Part shown: positions 26,899-35,301 of the stretch, piece by piece
How positions within the stretch are numbered: the first letter of the stretch is position 1
Layout of the letters: the number at the start of each line of letters is the position of its first letter
DNA from: Proteobacteria bacterium UBA652
GTDB taxonomy: Bacteria; Pseudomonadota; Gammaproteobacteria; Nitrosococcales; Methylophagaceae
Length of the DNA stretch: 40,396 bases
NCBI GenBank assembly: GCA_002299915.1
Contig: DBOG01000009.1
Coordinates: 4,838 to 45,233, forward strand
Direction of reading: 5' to 3'
The notes under the pieces: model-generated
What the model saw: only the letters and a program-made list of their open reading frames with translations
Databases searched by the model: none
Told to the model about the DNA's origin: nothing
Made by a program: the position numbers and the translations under genes

Positions 26899-27595
26899 CC
26901 ACGATTAAGCGATAGCCTGCACCACGCACTGTAATCAAATAGTGTGGCTGAGATGAATCCAACTCGATTTTACGACGAAGTTTCGCGATGTGAATATCCA
27001 CCGTGCGAGTTTCTAATTGTAAATCAGGCGCATAACCCCAGACCTTATTCAACAACTCATCACGTGACACGGGGCGTTCTGAATGTGCATGTAAATAATG
27101 CAAAATATCCATCTCCCGACGGGTAAAAGAAACCGTTTCTCCTCCCCGTTGCGCTGACATATTTTGGCTGTCAATCACCAGATCTGTTCCTAATTGGATG
27201 TGATTATTTTGATCCCATGCGTCTTGTGTTCTCCGTAAGACCGCTTGCACCCGTAACACCAACTGCGCCACTGAAAAGGGTTTAGCAACATAATCATCCG
27301 CACCCAATGACAAGCCTTCAATAATATCTTCATCGCTGCTTTTTGCTGTCAACATAATAATAGCTTGATCCCGATCCTGTTCACGTACACGATTGCAAAT
27401 CTCGAAGCCATTCATGCTCGGTAACATCACATCCAGCAACAGCAGGTCAAACTGACCACTTAGCGCCCTCTGTAACCCTTCAGCGCCATCGCTAGCCGCT
27501 TCCACCTCATAACCGTGATAAACAAATACATCGATCAATCCTTCACGAATGGCCGCTTCATCTTCAACAATTAATAACCGCGTTTTAGTTTTCAT
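26891..27595 (-). CDS. OmpR/PhoB-family response regulator
   Basis: 234 residues from ATG 27595 (MKTKTRLLIVEDEAAIREG). The annotated frame could start 33 codons further up at 27694, but that extension is not typical of the family and the receiver begins at once after this Met. The receiver domain has acidic pocket Glu11/Asp12, phosphoacceptor Asp55 (LLLLDVMLPSMNGFE), Thr83 (MLTAK) and Lys105 (DYVAKPF). The C-terminal winged helix has FTRREMDILHYL and the recognition region TRTVDIHIAKLRRKI. It is paired with the downstream histidine kinase (8-base overlap). Targets are unknown; the divergent DUF3298 gene just upstream is a possible one. Confidence 0.94.
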   Translation of the reverse strand: MKTKTRLLIVEDEAAIREGLIDVFVYHGYEVEAASDGAEGLQRALSGQFDLLLLDVMLPSMNGFEICNRVREQDRDQAIIMLTAKSSDEDIIEGLSLGADDYVAKPFSVAQLVLRVQAVLRRTQDAWDQNNHIQLGTDLVIDSQNMSAQRGGETVSFTRREMDILHYLHAHSERPVSRDELLNKVWGYAPDLQLETRTVDIHIAKLRRKIELDSSQPHYLITVRGAGYRLIVGE

Positions 27596-27779
27596 GCTGA
27601 CAGTGTAGCAAGAGAACACTATTTTGTGATGTAAATTTCTTGTAAAAATGACGCTATAATCCTTTGCCAAAGCGTCTCTATTCACTCGTTCCACTCCCGC
27701 TCACACTATGCTTCCCTGCATCGTGGAGTTTGTACTCCTGTACTTGAGGGCGCTTGATACTCAACCGAGCGTTCTAGCC

Positions 27780-27815
27780 TTAACAAACAAAAAATATAGA
27801 ATGATATAATCATTC
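27780..27815 (+). promoter_or_regulatory. Extended -10 promoter with overlapping palindrome, upstream of the DUF3298 gene
   Basis: TGATATAAT at 27802-27810 is a perfect extended -10. A weak TTAACA stands at 27780-27785 with a 19-base spacer, so the extended -10 probably carries it. The -10 lies inside an inverted repeat GAATGAT-ATA-ATCATTC (27799-27815). A regulator bound there would compete with RNA polymerase. Transcription would start near 27817, about 32 bases before the GTG start. Confidence 0.6.
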
Positions 27816-27848
27816 GTTTATTGGTCTCTAGTAAAGGTCTTATCTTCT

Positions 27849-28973
27849 GTGCGGATTTATATTCAATTTTTAACCTTATTTTGCCTACTCTCCGTTAGCA
27901 CGATATCGTTCGCTAAAGAAATAGTGCTTCAAGGCCACTTAGGAAAAACGCCCATCCTAATGGTGCTGTATATTTCTAATGATCCAGATGATCCGGTCAC
28001 TGGACGATATGCTTACAATAACAAACTCGTCTCCATTCATCTCGAAGGAAAAAACCTCAGTCAATTAACCGAATTCAAATTGCCACCTCGAATTGATGAT
28101 TGGGAAGCAGTCGATAATTACACCTTTGAGCCACATGCGACTTTTGAAGGTGATTTGCATGAAGGTCGCTATAAGGGTATTTGGCAGGATGTGGTAGGGA
28201 ACACAAGCCTCGCATTTGATGTAACGGAAGTTGAGCAAGCCAATGAAGACTCTCGTCTTTTTGATACGTTGATTGCCAAACAAATCCGTTTTATTCCTTT
28301 AACTAACAAAACAAGTCATACCAACGGCCTTATCACACAGCAATACCAAGAGCCTATTACAAAAACCATTCACTCAAGGCTCGTCAACTTAGGCAATGAC
28401 GATGCCCAGAAAAGTATCAATCAATTGCTAGAAAACAATCACAAACAAGCTGTGATGAAGTCCATTTGGTGTTTATCTGAAGGTTATTCTAATGCCAGCA
28501 GTGCTGTTGGTCATAGAATGGATCTACCTGACTTTGAAATTGATCATTACCATCCTCCCTTATTAGAAATATCCTATTCTGCCAGCATTTATTGTGGCGG
28601 TGCCCACCCGAGTAATTTTCACGATATTACCGTAATAGATACGTCCGTCGGCAAGGCCATCGATCTAAAATCACTGTTCAGCCTCTATCAAGACGATGGT
28701 GAAACCTTATCCGATGCATTTAAATCTATTTTGCTACGTTATATTGATAACGATAAAACAAATGAGTGTATCTACGAAAAAACCGATACACCTTCTTTAG
28801 ATAGCCTAGATTTTCACCTTGCAAAAGCAGAAAATTATATTGGTATCAAATACATGGGATTAGGCCATGCCATGTTCGTGTGTGAACTCGAGGATATTGC
28901 CACTATTCCAGTGGTTGAATTAAAATCACTGGCACGGCCTGAAGCCGCTCACTATTTCTCTGTTTTAAAATAA
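27849..28973 (+). CDS. Secreted DUF3298-containing protein
   Basis: 374 residues from GTG 27849. A signal peptide (residues 1-22, LLSVSTISFAKE) suggests export. Residues 22-130 look like a beta-rich domain in which glycine/aspartate turns follow a repeat of short strands. The second half has YSASIYCGGAHPSNFHDITV and KAIDLKSLFSLYQDD, the signature of the DUF3298 fold (RsiV-type C-terminal domain). Bacterial homologues are envelope proteins, and RsiV-type ones bind lysozyme, but no anti-sigma part or membrane helix follows here. Its role is unknown. It converges on phnA with an eight-base gap. Confidence 0.75.
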   Translation: MRIYIQFLTLFCLLSVSTISFAKEIVLQGHLGKTPILMVLYISNDPDDPVTGRYAYNNKLVSIHLEGKNLSQLTEFKLPPRIDDWEAVDNYTFEPHATFEGDLHEGRYKGIWQDVVGNTSLAFDVTEVEQANEDSRLFDTLIAKQIRFIPLTNKTSHTNGLITQQYQEPITKTIHSRLVNLGNDDAQKSINQLLENNHKQAVMKSIWCLSEGYSNASSAVGHRMDLPDFEIDHYHPPLLEISYSASIYCGGAHPSNFHDITVIDTSVGKAIDLKSLFSLYQDDGETLSDAFKSILLRYIDNDKTNECIYEKTDTPSLDSLDFHLAKAENYIGIKYMGLGHAMFVCELEDIATIPVVELKSLARPEAAHYFSVLK

Positions 28974-28981
28974 GCTGTGGA

Positions 28982-29548
28982 TTAGGCCCTCTTCAAAAAT
29001 GCCGTCAACAACACAATCCGCGTACCATTCACACGGCCTTCGATATGCTTTGGATTATCGGTGAGTGAAATATTCTTCACCATCGTACCGCGCTTCGCCG
29101 TAAACCCTGCACCTTTCACCTCTAGATCTTTAATCAAGGTCACGCTATCCCCTGCATTTAACGTTGCACCATTGCTATCCTTGCTGTCACTCTCAGTCTC
29201 CTCTTCGATACCTGATGCCGCCCATACTTGCGTTTCCTCATCAAGATACATCATGTCTAATGCGCTTTGTGCCCAGCCTTCGCCCTCTAATTGTTTGAGT
29301 AAGCGCCATGCCATCACTTGCACTGCGGGATTAGGATTCCACATGCTGTCATTCAGGCAACGCCAGTGGTCTATTTCCATCGTATCAGAGGCGTCAATTT
29401 GATTGCGGCAAGTGGCACACGCCAAGATACAATTTTCTACACGCACCAATGCAACAGGCGGCACCTCAACCACATCAAGGTGGGTATCCATACCACATAA
29501 TTCACATTTTGATTCGCTGCGGCTATGCAAGTCTTGCTCGATGGTCAT
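28982..29548 (-). CDS. phnA: PhnA-family zinc-ribbon protein
   Basis: 188 residues from ATG 29548 (MTIEQDLHSRSESKCELCG). The frame extends seven codons further (29569), but a ribosome-binding sequence AGGGAAATAGG fits the inner ATG. The N-terminal zinc ribbon has CELCG and, later, CATC (residues about 16-19 and 46-49). The C-terminal PhnA domain has SNGATLNAGDSVTLIKDLEVKG and KHIEGRVNGTRIVLLTAFLKR. The name reflects historical association with phosphonate genes; YjdM-type proteins have no demonstrated phosphonoacetate hydrolase activity in E. coli. It follows the acyltransferase gene, whose stop it overlaps. Confidence 0.9.
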   Translation of the reverse strand: MTIEQDLHSRSESKCELCGMDTHLDVVEVPPVALVRVENCILACATCRNQIDASDTMEIDHWRCLNDSMWNPNPAVQVMAWRLLKQLEGEGWAQSALDMMYLDEETQVWAASGIEEETESDSKDSNGATLNAGDSVTLIKDLEVKGAGFTAKRGTMVKNISLTDNPKHIEGRVNGTRIVLLTAFLKRA

Positions 29549-29552
29549 TTGC

Positions 29553-30233
29553 CTATTTCCCTTGCTCAATTTTATGTTGAATTTGTTCTAACGCATCATG
29601 CATGGTTCCCACATCGCAACGTATGGGTTCACTGATATTAATCGTTACCTGGCTACGGATAAAAGGCGCAAGCACAACATGCCCCGTACCCGCTATGCCT
29701 GAAATATGCACTGGATAAACGGGCGCATTAGCCCAAGCAGCAAGCCGCACAATGCCCCCCTTTAATTTATGCGTTGGGTTCGCCTCATCTTGAATTGTAC
29801 CCTGTGGGAAAATACCAATCACCTTACCTGCCTGCAACGCACGCAAGGCATCACGTAATGATTTTTCAGGGCGGCCTTTACGATCGACGGGAATGCACCC
29901 CACGGCTTTAAATAACCATTGAAGTCCAAACCGTTCATATTGCTCGCGTGCAATCATAAAATGCAGCGGTCTTGTACTGATCGCACACAATATCATCGGA
30001 TCTAAACCTGAAATATGGTTGGCCGCAAGAATGGCCGGGCCTGCTTCAGGTAAGGGCACTGTTTCTGCTGATAGCCGATGATAGTGATGACAAAGCAGGC
30101 GGTTAATGCCATCTAGGCAATTAAGAAACCAGTTTCCCCAGTCTGCCCGATGCGCTCTATGACCGATATACAATAAGCCTAAAAATAAGAATACAGGCAC
30201 AGACAGGCACCAAAGCAGGATGCTATCTATCAT
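29553..30233 (-). CDS. 1-acyl-sn-glycerol-3-phosphate acyltransferase-like (PlsC family)
   Basis: 226 residues. An N-terminal membrane helix (ILLWCLSVPVFLFLGLLYIG) is followed by the acyltransferase HX4D motif AANHISGLDPMIL (H and D separated by ISGL), CIPVDRKGRPEKS, and the FPQGTIQDE variant of the FPEGTRS motif, then VYPVHISGI. Members of this family attach an acyl chain to lysophosphatidate or other lysolipids. The exact acceptor is unknown. It overlaps yciO by four bases and phnA follows, so rnm, yciO, this gene and phnA look like one operon. Confidence 0.9.
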   Translation of the reverse strand: MIDSILLWCLSVPVFLFLGLLYIGHRAHRADWGNWFLNCLDGINRLLCHHYHRLSAETVPLPEAGPAILAANHISGLDPMILCAISTRPLHFMIAREQYERFGLQWLFKAVGCIPVDRKGRPEKSLRDALRALQAGKVIGIFPQGTIQDEANPTHKLKGGIVRLAAWANAPVYPVHISGIAGTGHVVLAPFIRSQVTINISEPIRCDVGTMHDALEQIQHKIEQGK

Positions 30234-30850
30234 TCAAATGGCTCCGAATCGCCGGCCCCTACCCGTAAAATATCGGGCATATCATCAATAAACTCAATCA
30301 CCGTTGTTGGCTCGCCGCCGCAAAATCCACCATCGATCACTAAGGCGACTTGGTTGCCTAATCGATCTGAAATTTCATCTGCATCCATCATCGGCAAATC
30401 CTCATCTGGCATGATAAGCGAACAACTCATTAATGGCTCATTTAATTCTTCTAGCAAATCTAAGGCAATTTGGTTGTCTGGAATACGCAGACCAATGGTG
30501 CGACGTTTACGGTGTTGCAAACGCTTTGGCACTTCTTTAGTAGCGGGCAAAATAAAGGTATAGGCACCCGGTGTGTTCGCCTTAATCGAACGAAATACGC
30601 TGTTATTTACTTTGGCATAAGTCGATAATTCCGATAAATCCCGACAAACCAACGTAAAATTATGCTCATCATCCAGTTGTCGAATCTGACGCATTTTGTC
30701 CATCGCGCTTTTATCGCCAATATGGCAACCCAAGGCGTAACCTGAATCAGTTGGATAAACCACTAAACCGCCTTTACGAATAATCTCGCAGGCTTGGGCA
30801 ATCAGTCTTTTTTGGGGATTATCTGGATGGATATGGAAAAGTTGGCTCAT
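30230..30850 (-). CDS. yciO: YciO-type Sua5/YrdC-family protein
   Basis: 206 residues, very close to E. coli YciO: HIHPDNPQKRLIAQACEIIRKGG, VVYPTDSGYALGCHIGDK, the hexapeptide HNFTLVCRDLSELSTYAKV, KANTPGAYTFIL, and TIGLRIPDNQIALDLLEEL. TsaC/Sua5 proteins make threonylcarbamoyl-AMP for t6A in tRNA; YciO is a related clade whose own activity is weak or uncertain. It sits five bases downstream of rnm, the arrangement also seen around yciO and yciV in enterics. Confidence 0.95.
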   Translation of the reverse strand: MSQLFHIHPDNPQKRLIAQACEIIRKGGLVVYPTDSGYALGCHIGDKSAMDKMRQIRQLDDEHNFTLVCRDLSELSTYAKVNNSVFRSIKANTPGAYTFILPATKEVPKRLQHRKRRTIGLRIPDNQIALDLLEELNEPLMSCSLIMPDEDLPMMDADEISDRLGNQVALVIDGGFCGGEPTTVIEFIDDMPDILRVGAGDSEPFE

Positions 30851-30855
30851 TTATA

Positions 30856-31683
30856 TTAGCGCCATGTAGACCAAATCGGTGTGCAGTTCTCAGGGAATGG
30901 CGTCAGCTTCCCTAGCTCCAACCAATGCTGCGTCGGCGAATGAAAATCAGAACCACAAGAAGACAGTAAATCATATTTTTCCGCTAAAGCCGCTAACATA
31001 CGTACTTCTTCTAAATCTTGTTTTCCAGAAACAACCTCTAAGGCCACACCGCCAGCATCCTTAAAATCTTCAACCAACTTGCGTCGTTTTGTTGCCGTCA
31101 TTTTATAGCGCGCAGGATGGGCTATCACCGCTTGGCCGCCTGCCGCCGTAATCCAGCCGACCGCTTCTTCAAGCGTCGCCCATGTGCCGGGCACATAACC
31201 CGGTTTGTTATGCACCAAATATTTCTTAAATACATCGCGGATATCTTTTGCCTTGCCCGCCGCCACTAAAAACTGAGCAAAATGTAAGCGCCCTAACATC
31301 ACATCTGAAGCATATTCTCTAGCCCCGTCCAAAGCGCCAGGGATTCCCGCTTTATCTAATCGCCGCGCGATTTCTTCTGCCCGCCCAAAACGCTCCGCCC
31401 GCAGCGCAGCCAAACCTTGTTGCAGCGTCTGATTGTCCACATCAACATTCAACCCCACAATATGCACCACATGACTTTCCCATGTCACTGAAATCTCAAC
31501 TCCCGGAATAAACGTAAGCCCTTGCGCTGCTGCCGCCTGTTTCGCCTCTGCTAGCCCTTCCGTACCATCATGGTCGGTTACCGCCAACACATCCACGCCC
31601 TTCTCCACCGCACGGGCAATTAAGTCTGTCGGCGAGAGAGAGCCATCGGAGGCGGTCGTGTGTGAATGCAAATCATAAATCAT
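30856..31683 (-). CDS. rnm: PHP-domain exonuclease RNase AM
   Basis: 275-residue PHP-fold metal enzyme (E. coli YciV/Rnm), which removes leftover bases at 5' ends of rRNA and hydrolyses 5' ribonucleotides. Motifs are MIYDLHSHTTASDGSLSPTDL (HxH), VLAVTDHDGTEGL, LTFIPGVEISVTWESHVVHIVGL, the Arg-rich segment QAVIAHPARYKMT and GSDFHSPTQHWLELG. Metal ligands in all four motifs are intact. It is the first gene of the minus-strand cluster with yciO, the acyltransferase and phnA. yciI and bolA diverge from it across a 152-base gap. Confidence 0.95.
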   Translation of the reverse strand: MIYDLHSHTTASDGSLSPTDLIARAVEKGVDVLAVTDHDGTEGLAEAKQAAAAQGLTFIPGVEISVTWESHVVHIVGLNVDVDNQTLQQGLAALRAERFGRAEEIARRLDKAGIPGALDGAREYASDVMLGRLHFAQFLVAAGKAKDIRDVFKKYLVHNKPGYVPGTWATLEEAVGWITAAGGQAVIAHPARYKMTATKRRKLVEDFKDAGGVALEVVSGKQDLEEVRMLAALAEKYDLLSSCGSDFHSPTQHWLELGKLTPFPENCTPIWSTWR

Positions 31684-31835
31684 AGTGTCGATTTTACGTT
31701 AAAATAGCGCCCTTTACCTTAAATCAAATTAAATACCCTAGTAGCATGCTTCGGTTTGTTGCCGCTTACCCTATTTTTTTATCGCCCAATCGCATATCAG
31801 CAAATAATTATTGAAGACATAAAGGAAGAAAAATA

Positions 31836-32135
31836 ATGCTATACGCCATTATCAGTGAAGACACGCCCAACAGCCTAGAAAAACGCATCGCTACGCGCCC
31901 CGCCCATCTCGCGCGCTTAGAAACCTTACGCGATGAAGCCCGCCTCATTCTAGCCGGCCCTCATCCCGCAGTAGACAGCAACGATCCCGGCGAGGCAGGG
32001 TTCACAGGCAGCCTAGTCGTCGCCGAATTCACCGATCTTGCTGCCGCCCAAGCATGGGCAGATGCCGATCCTTATGTTGCCGCAGGGATTTACGAAAAAG
32101 TCACAGTCAAACCATTCAAAAAGGGCTTACCCTAA
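31836..32135 (+). CDS. yciI: YciI-like protein
   Basis: 99-residue small alpha/beta protein of the YciI family: MLYAIISEDTPNSLEKRIATRPAHL, LRDEARLILAGPHPAVDS, and a DPYVAAGIYEKVTVKPF end, with the conserved His-Asp pair. The family's biochemical role is not settled. Ribosome-binding site AAAGGAAG nine bases upstream. The start codon of bolA follows directly after its stop, so the two form an operon. The septation gene yciB/ispZ, often found upstream of yciI, is not present between rnm and yciI. Confidence 0.95.
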   Translation: MLYAIISEDTPNSLEKRIATRPAHLARLETLRDEARLILAGPHPAVDSNDPGEAGFTGSLVVAEFTDLAAAQAWADADPYVAAGIYEKVTVKPFKKGLP

Positions 32136-32399
32136 ATGACCACCGTAGAAAATCTGCAACAACTGCTCACCGACGCACTCAATCCTACCGAACTCATCAT
32201 AGAAGATGATAGCGCCAGTCACGCGGGCCACGCCGGCAATACTGGCGGCGGGCATTATAACGTCATTATCACCAGCAGCCAATTCGAAGGTCTCTCCCTC
32301 ATCAAACGCCATCGACTGGTCTATGACGCAGTGGATGAATTAATGGCATCGGATATTCATGCTTTGAGTATTAAAGCGAAAGCGTCATCCAACGCATAA
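32136..32399 (+). CDS. bolA: BolA-family protein
   Basis: 87 residues. The fold signature is TELIIEDDSASHAGHAGNTGGGHYNVII, with His residues that bind an iron-sulfur cluster in complexes with monothiol glutaredoxin, then FEGLSLIKRHRLVYDAVDELM, the conserved RHR-IY helix-turn region, and IHALSIKA. BolA proteins work with glutaredoxin 4-type partners in iron-sulfur trafficking and also bind DNA. E. coli BolA is 105 residues and IbaG 84, and the loop here is closer to BolA. The start ATG is adjacent to the yciI stop. Confidence 0.95.
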   Translation: MTTVENLQQLLTDALNPTELIIEDDSASHAGHAGNTGGGHYNVIITSSQFEGLSLIKRHRLVYDAVDELMASDIHALSIKAKASSNA

Positions 32400-32422
32400 A
32401 AAATGAACATCCAGCGATAGCA

Positions 32423-33742
32423 TTAAGAAGCCACCTGCATTCGATCAATCCACACTGAACCCGTTCGAATATTACCCCGTAATTCCATATCCGCGCCCAC
32501 CGCTTGAATGCCCATAAACATTTCTCGTAAATTACTGGCAATGGTAAATTCATCAATGGCATATTGAATTTCACCCTTTTCGACCCAAAACCCTGCGGCG
32601 CCTTGCGAATAATCACCGGTCACGATATTCACGCCCATGCCCATTAATTCAGTCACCAACACACCTGTTCCCATTTCCTGTAACAAACTAACTAAATCAT
32701 ATTGGCTACCCGCATCAATGGTAAGGTTGCGTACACCGCCTACATTGCCAGTCGTAATTAACCCCAACTTTCTGGCTGAATAGCTACCTAGAATATAGCC
32801 TTGCAACACGCCTGCTTGTATCCAATCTCGCGGTATGGTCGCCACCCCTTCGCCATCAAAGTTGGCGCTGCCCAATCCTTTTAATAAATGCGGTTGTTCA
32901 TAGATCCGCATAAACTCGGGGAATATTTTTTCGCCGACTTTATCCAGCAAGAAGGAAGATTCTCGATAAATCGCCCCGCCGCTGATCGCGCTAGTGAATG
33001 AACGAAACAAAGCTGGCGCGACATCCGCCGCAAAAATAATCGGATAGCTACCCGTTTTAATCGGTTTGGCCTTAAGGCGTTTGACTGTTCTTGTTGCCGC
33101 TTCTATGCCGACATCTCTAGCTGAAACTAAATCAGCGGGATCACGCGCTACGGTGTAGCCATAATCTCGTTGCATACCCTGTGCATCTTCGGCAATCAGA
33201 CTGCAGCTGATACTATGGCGGGTGCCCTCGCTATAGCCCACAAAACCATGGCTATTGGCATACACACTGCTCCCTTGGTGGCTAGACACGCTGCCCCCCT
33301 CGGAATTGCTAATTTGTGTGTCTGCAGCCAAGCCTGCTGCTTCACATTCTGTCGCTAAGGAAATAGCTTGTTCTGGATCGAGTTGCCATGGGTGGTAACG
33401 GGATAAATCAGGGAGATTTTGCGCCATTAAATCGGCATCGGCTAATCCCGCGCAATCATCTGCTTCGGTATGCTGGGCAATATCACACGCGGCCTTCACG
33501 GCATCGGCAATGGCATCAGCACTAAAATCAGCCGTACTAGCGCTGGCTTTTTGTTGACCAAAATAAACCGTTAACCCCAAGCCTTTATCATTATTATGCT
33601 CTAGCGTTTCCACCTCGCCTTGGCGTACATTAACCGATAAGCCTTGGCTTTGGCTCACACCAACATCCGCCGCTGTCGCGCCCTGTTCTTTTGCGATTTG
33701 CAAGGTTAATGCTGCTGCGTGTGTTAGATCTTGTTTATTCAT
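32423..33742 (-). CDS. pmbA: Metalloprotease PmbA (TldE)
   Basis: 439-residue partner of TldD. In E. coli TldD/TldE process microcin B17 and act with antitoxin degradation. Conserved segments are EQGATAADVGVSQSQGLSVNVRQGEVETLEHNNDKGLGLTVY-like (shorter: QGEVETLEHNNDKGLGL), GHRVGYSEGTRH-like (GFVGYSEGTRHSISC), PVIFAADVAPALFRSF-like (YPIIFAADVAP), GEGVATIPRDWI, NLTIDAG and GMGVNIVTGDYSQGAAGFWVEKGEI near the C-terminus. No tldD partner lies in this window. It is the last gene of the rsmE operon and overlaps moeB by eight bases; bolA converges on it with a 23-base gap and no terminator. Confidence 0.96.
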   Translation of the reverse strand: MNKQDLTHAAALTLQIAKEQGATAADVGVSQSQGLSVNVRQGEVETLEHNNDKGLGLTVYFGQQKASASTADFSADAIADAVKAACDIAQHTEADDCAGLADADLMAQNLPDLSRYHPWQLDPEQAISLATECEAAGLAADTQISNSEGGSVSSHQGSSVYANSHGFVGYSEGTRHSISCSLIAEDAQGMQRDYGYTVARDPADLVSARDVGIEAATRTVKRLKAKPIKTGSYPIIFAADVAPALFRSFTSAISGGAIYRESSFLLDKVGEKIFPEFMRIYEQPHLLKGLGSANFDGEGVATIPRDWIQAGVLQGYILGSYSARKLGLITTGNVGGVRNLTIDAGSQYDLVSLLQEMGTGVLVTELMGMGVNIVTGDYSQGAAGFWVEKGEIQYAIDEFTIASNLREMFMGIQAVGADMELRGNIRTGSVWIDRMQVAS

Positions 33743-34478
33743 TACAAATAGGACACTCTATATTTTTTTTCAATTTAATTTCTCGCCATTCCATCCGAAA
33801 GGCATCTAATAATAATAGCCGACCCGCCAAAGTTTCGCCAAAGCCAGCCAATAACTTTAAGGTTTCAACTGCCTGCACACCGCCAATAATGGCGAGCAAG
33901 GGCGACAACACGCCCGTGTCTGCGCAGGATTCTTGTAGTTCACCTGACTCTTTATACACACAGCGATAACACGCGCTATTTTCAATCCTCGGATCAAACA
34001 CTGTCACCTGTCCTTCCATTCTAATCGCAGCTGCCGAAACAAGTGGCGTTTTCAATTGCTGTATCACTTTATTCAGCACAAACCGTGTTTCAAAATTATC
34101 TGTGCAATCCACCACCACATCGGCCTGACCCACTAACTTACCCAAATCAATATTATCAAGGCGACGCGCTACCGTCTGAATGTTGATATCACTATTTAAC
34201 GCCTGCAAAGCCTCTTGGGCAGAATCTACCTTTTGCCGCCCCACATCGGATTCTGCATGCAAAATCTGACGTTGTAAATTAGATAGCTCAACCACATCAT
34301 TATCCACCAGCGTGAGTGTGCCCACACCCGATGCAGCTAAATACATCGCTACGGGAGAACCCAGGCCACCGACACCCACAATCAACACATGGCTTTGACG
34401 AATTTTATCCTGCCCTGCAATATCAATTTGAGGCATCAGAATATGGCGGCTATATCTTAATAGCTGATCATCATTCAT
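33735..34478 (-). CDS. moeB: MoeB/ThiF-family adenylyltransferase
   Basis: 247-residue E1-like enzyme that adenylates the C-terminus of MoaD (or ThiS) to start sulfur transfer. Key parts are the N-terminal DQLLRYSRHILMPQIDIAGQ, Rossmann VGVGGLGSPVAMYLAASGVG, LVDNDVVELSNLQRQILH, VVDCTDNFETRF, and zinc ligands CYRC and CPIC near the C-terminus. The gene starts directly after prmC and overlaps pmbA by eight bases. Whether it serves molybdopterin or thiamine synthesis cannot be told; the moa and thi genes are not here. Confidence 0.93.
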   Translation of the reverse strand: MNDDQLLRYSRHILMPQIDIAGQDKIRQSHVLIVGVGGLGSPVAMYLAASGVGTLTLVDNDVVELSNLQRQILHAESDVGRQKVDSAQEALQALNSDINIQTVARRLDNIDLGKLVGQADVVVDCTDNFETRFVLNKVIQQLKTPLVSAAAIRMEGQVTVFDPRIENSACYRCVYKESGELQESCADTGVLSPLLAIIGGVQAVETLKLLAGFGETLAGRLLLLDAFRMEWREIKLKKNIECPICNE

Positions 34479-35300
34479 CTAAGTATATTGTCCATAAGTC
34501 ACCCGGTCTTGCCCACCTAAATCTTGTACACCCGTTACGCTCTCAAATCCCGCAGCTAAAAATAATTGTTTTACCGATTCAGCTTGGTCATAACCATGCT
34601 CTACCATTAGCCAACCATCTCGTTTAAGGCAGCGTGGTGCATCTGCAATAATTAATCGTAAATCATCCAAACCATCAACGCCTGAGACTAGTGCCGTTTG
34701 TGGTTCAAATCGCACGTCACCTTGCCGCAAGTGCGGGTCGTTTGCGGCAATATAGGGCGGGTTACTCACAATCATTTCTACCGATTGACTTTTCAATGCC
34801 TGAGACCAACCGCCTCGCCAAAAAGAGACTTGTTGGTTATTGCCTCGTGCGACTTGCAGTGCCGCAGCAGAATAATCCATCGCCAACACCTGCACATCCG
34901 ATCGAGAAGCGGCTATCGAACAGGCAATCGCACCACTTCCCGTACCTAAATCGACCATGATATTGTTTGTAGTCAATTTATCCAACGCACATTCAACCAA
35001 TAGCTCTGTTTCAGGCCGCGGGATCAAAGTGGCTTCTGATACCGCTAAATCCAAGGACCAAAACCCACGGTTTGCCGTTAGATAGGCAACGGGATGGCCT
35101 AATTGACGCTGGTTTACTAATTGCTCAAATTGTTGTTGTTCAGCAGCCGTTAATACTTGCTCTGGCCAAGAATGTAGGCGGCTAGGCTCACATAGTAAAA
35201 CATGGCAAAGCAAAACTTCTGTATCTATTTTAGCGCTTTCACCCGCTGCTAACACCTTATTTCCCCACAGTAATGCCGATGCAATTTGCATATAGTTCAC
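34479..35300 (-). CDS. prmC: Peptide chain release factor glutamine methyltransferase
   Basis: 273 residues. Methylates the Gln of the GGQ motif in release factors RF1 and RF2, needed for efficient termination. The signature is IPRPETELLVECAL with the SAM loop DLGTGSGAIACSIA, and the NPPY motif VSNPPYIAANDPHLRQGDVRFEPQTALVSG-like (VSNPPYIAANDPHLRQGDVR). The start may be GTG 35300 or ATG 35291; the GTG lies one base after the stop of the response-regulator gene. In most gammaproteobacteria prfA is directly upstream of prmC, but here that place is taken by the membrane-anchored receiver protein, and prfA is not in the window. Confidence 0.97.
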   Translation of the reverse strand: MNYMQIASALLWGNKVLAAGESAKIDTEVLLCHVLLCEPSRLHSWPEQVLTAAEQQQFEQLVNQRQLGHPVAYLTANRGFWSLDLAVSEATLIPRPETELLVECALDKLTTNNIMVDLGTGSGAIACSIAASRSDVQVLAMDYSAAALQVARGNNQQVSFWRGGWSQALKSQSVEMIVSNPPYIAANDPHLRQGDVRFEPQTALVSGVDGLDDLRLIIADAPRCLKRDGWLMVEHGYDQAESVKQLFLAAGFESVTGVQDLGGQDRVTYGQYT

Positions 35301-35301
35301 G

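Noticed and set aside
27596..27694. 33-codon N-terminal extension of the response regulator
   Set aside because: Receivers of this family begin directly with the first strand; the extension reads as translated leader.
27799..27815. Fur box
   Set aside because: The arms resemble Fur half-sites but the centre is three bases instead of one, and no other iron genes are nearby.
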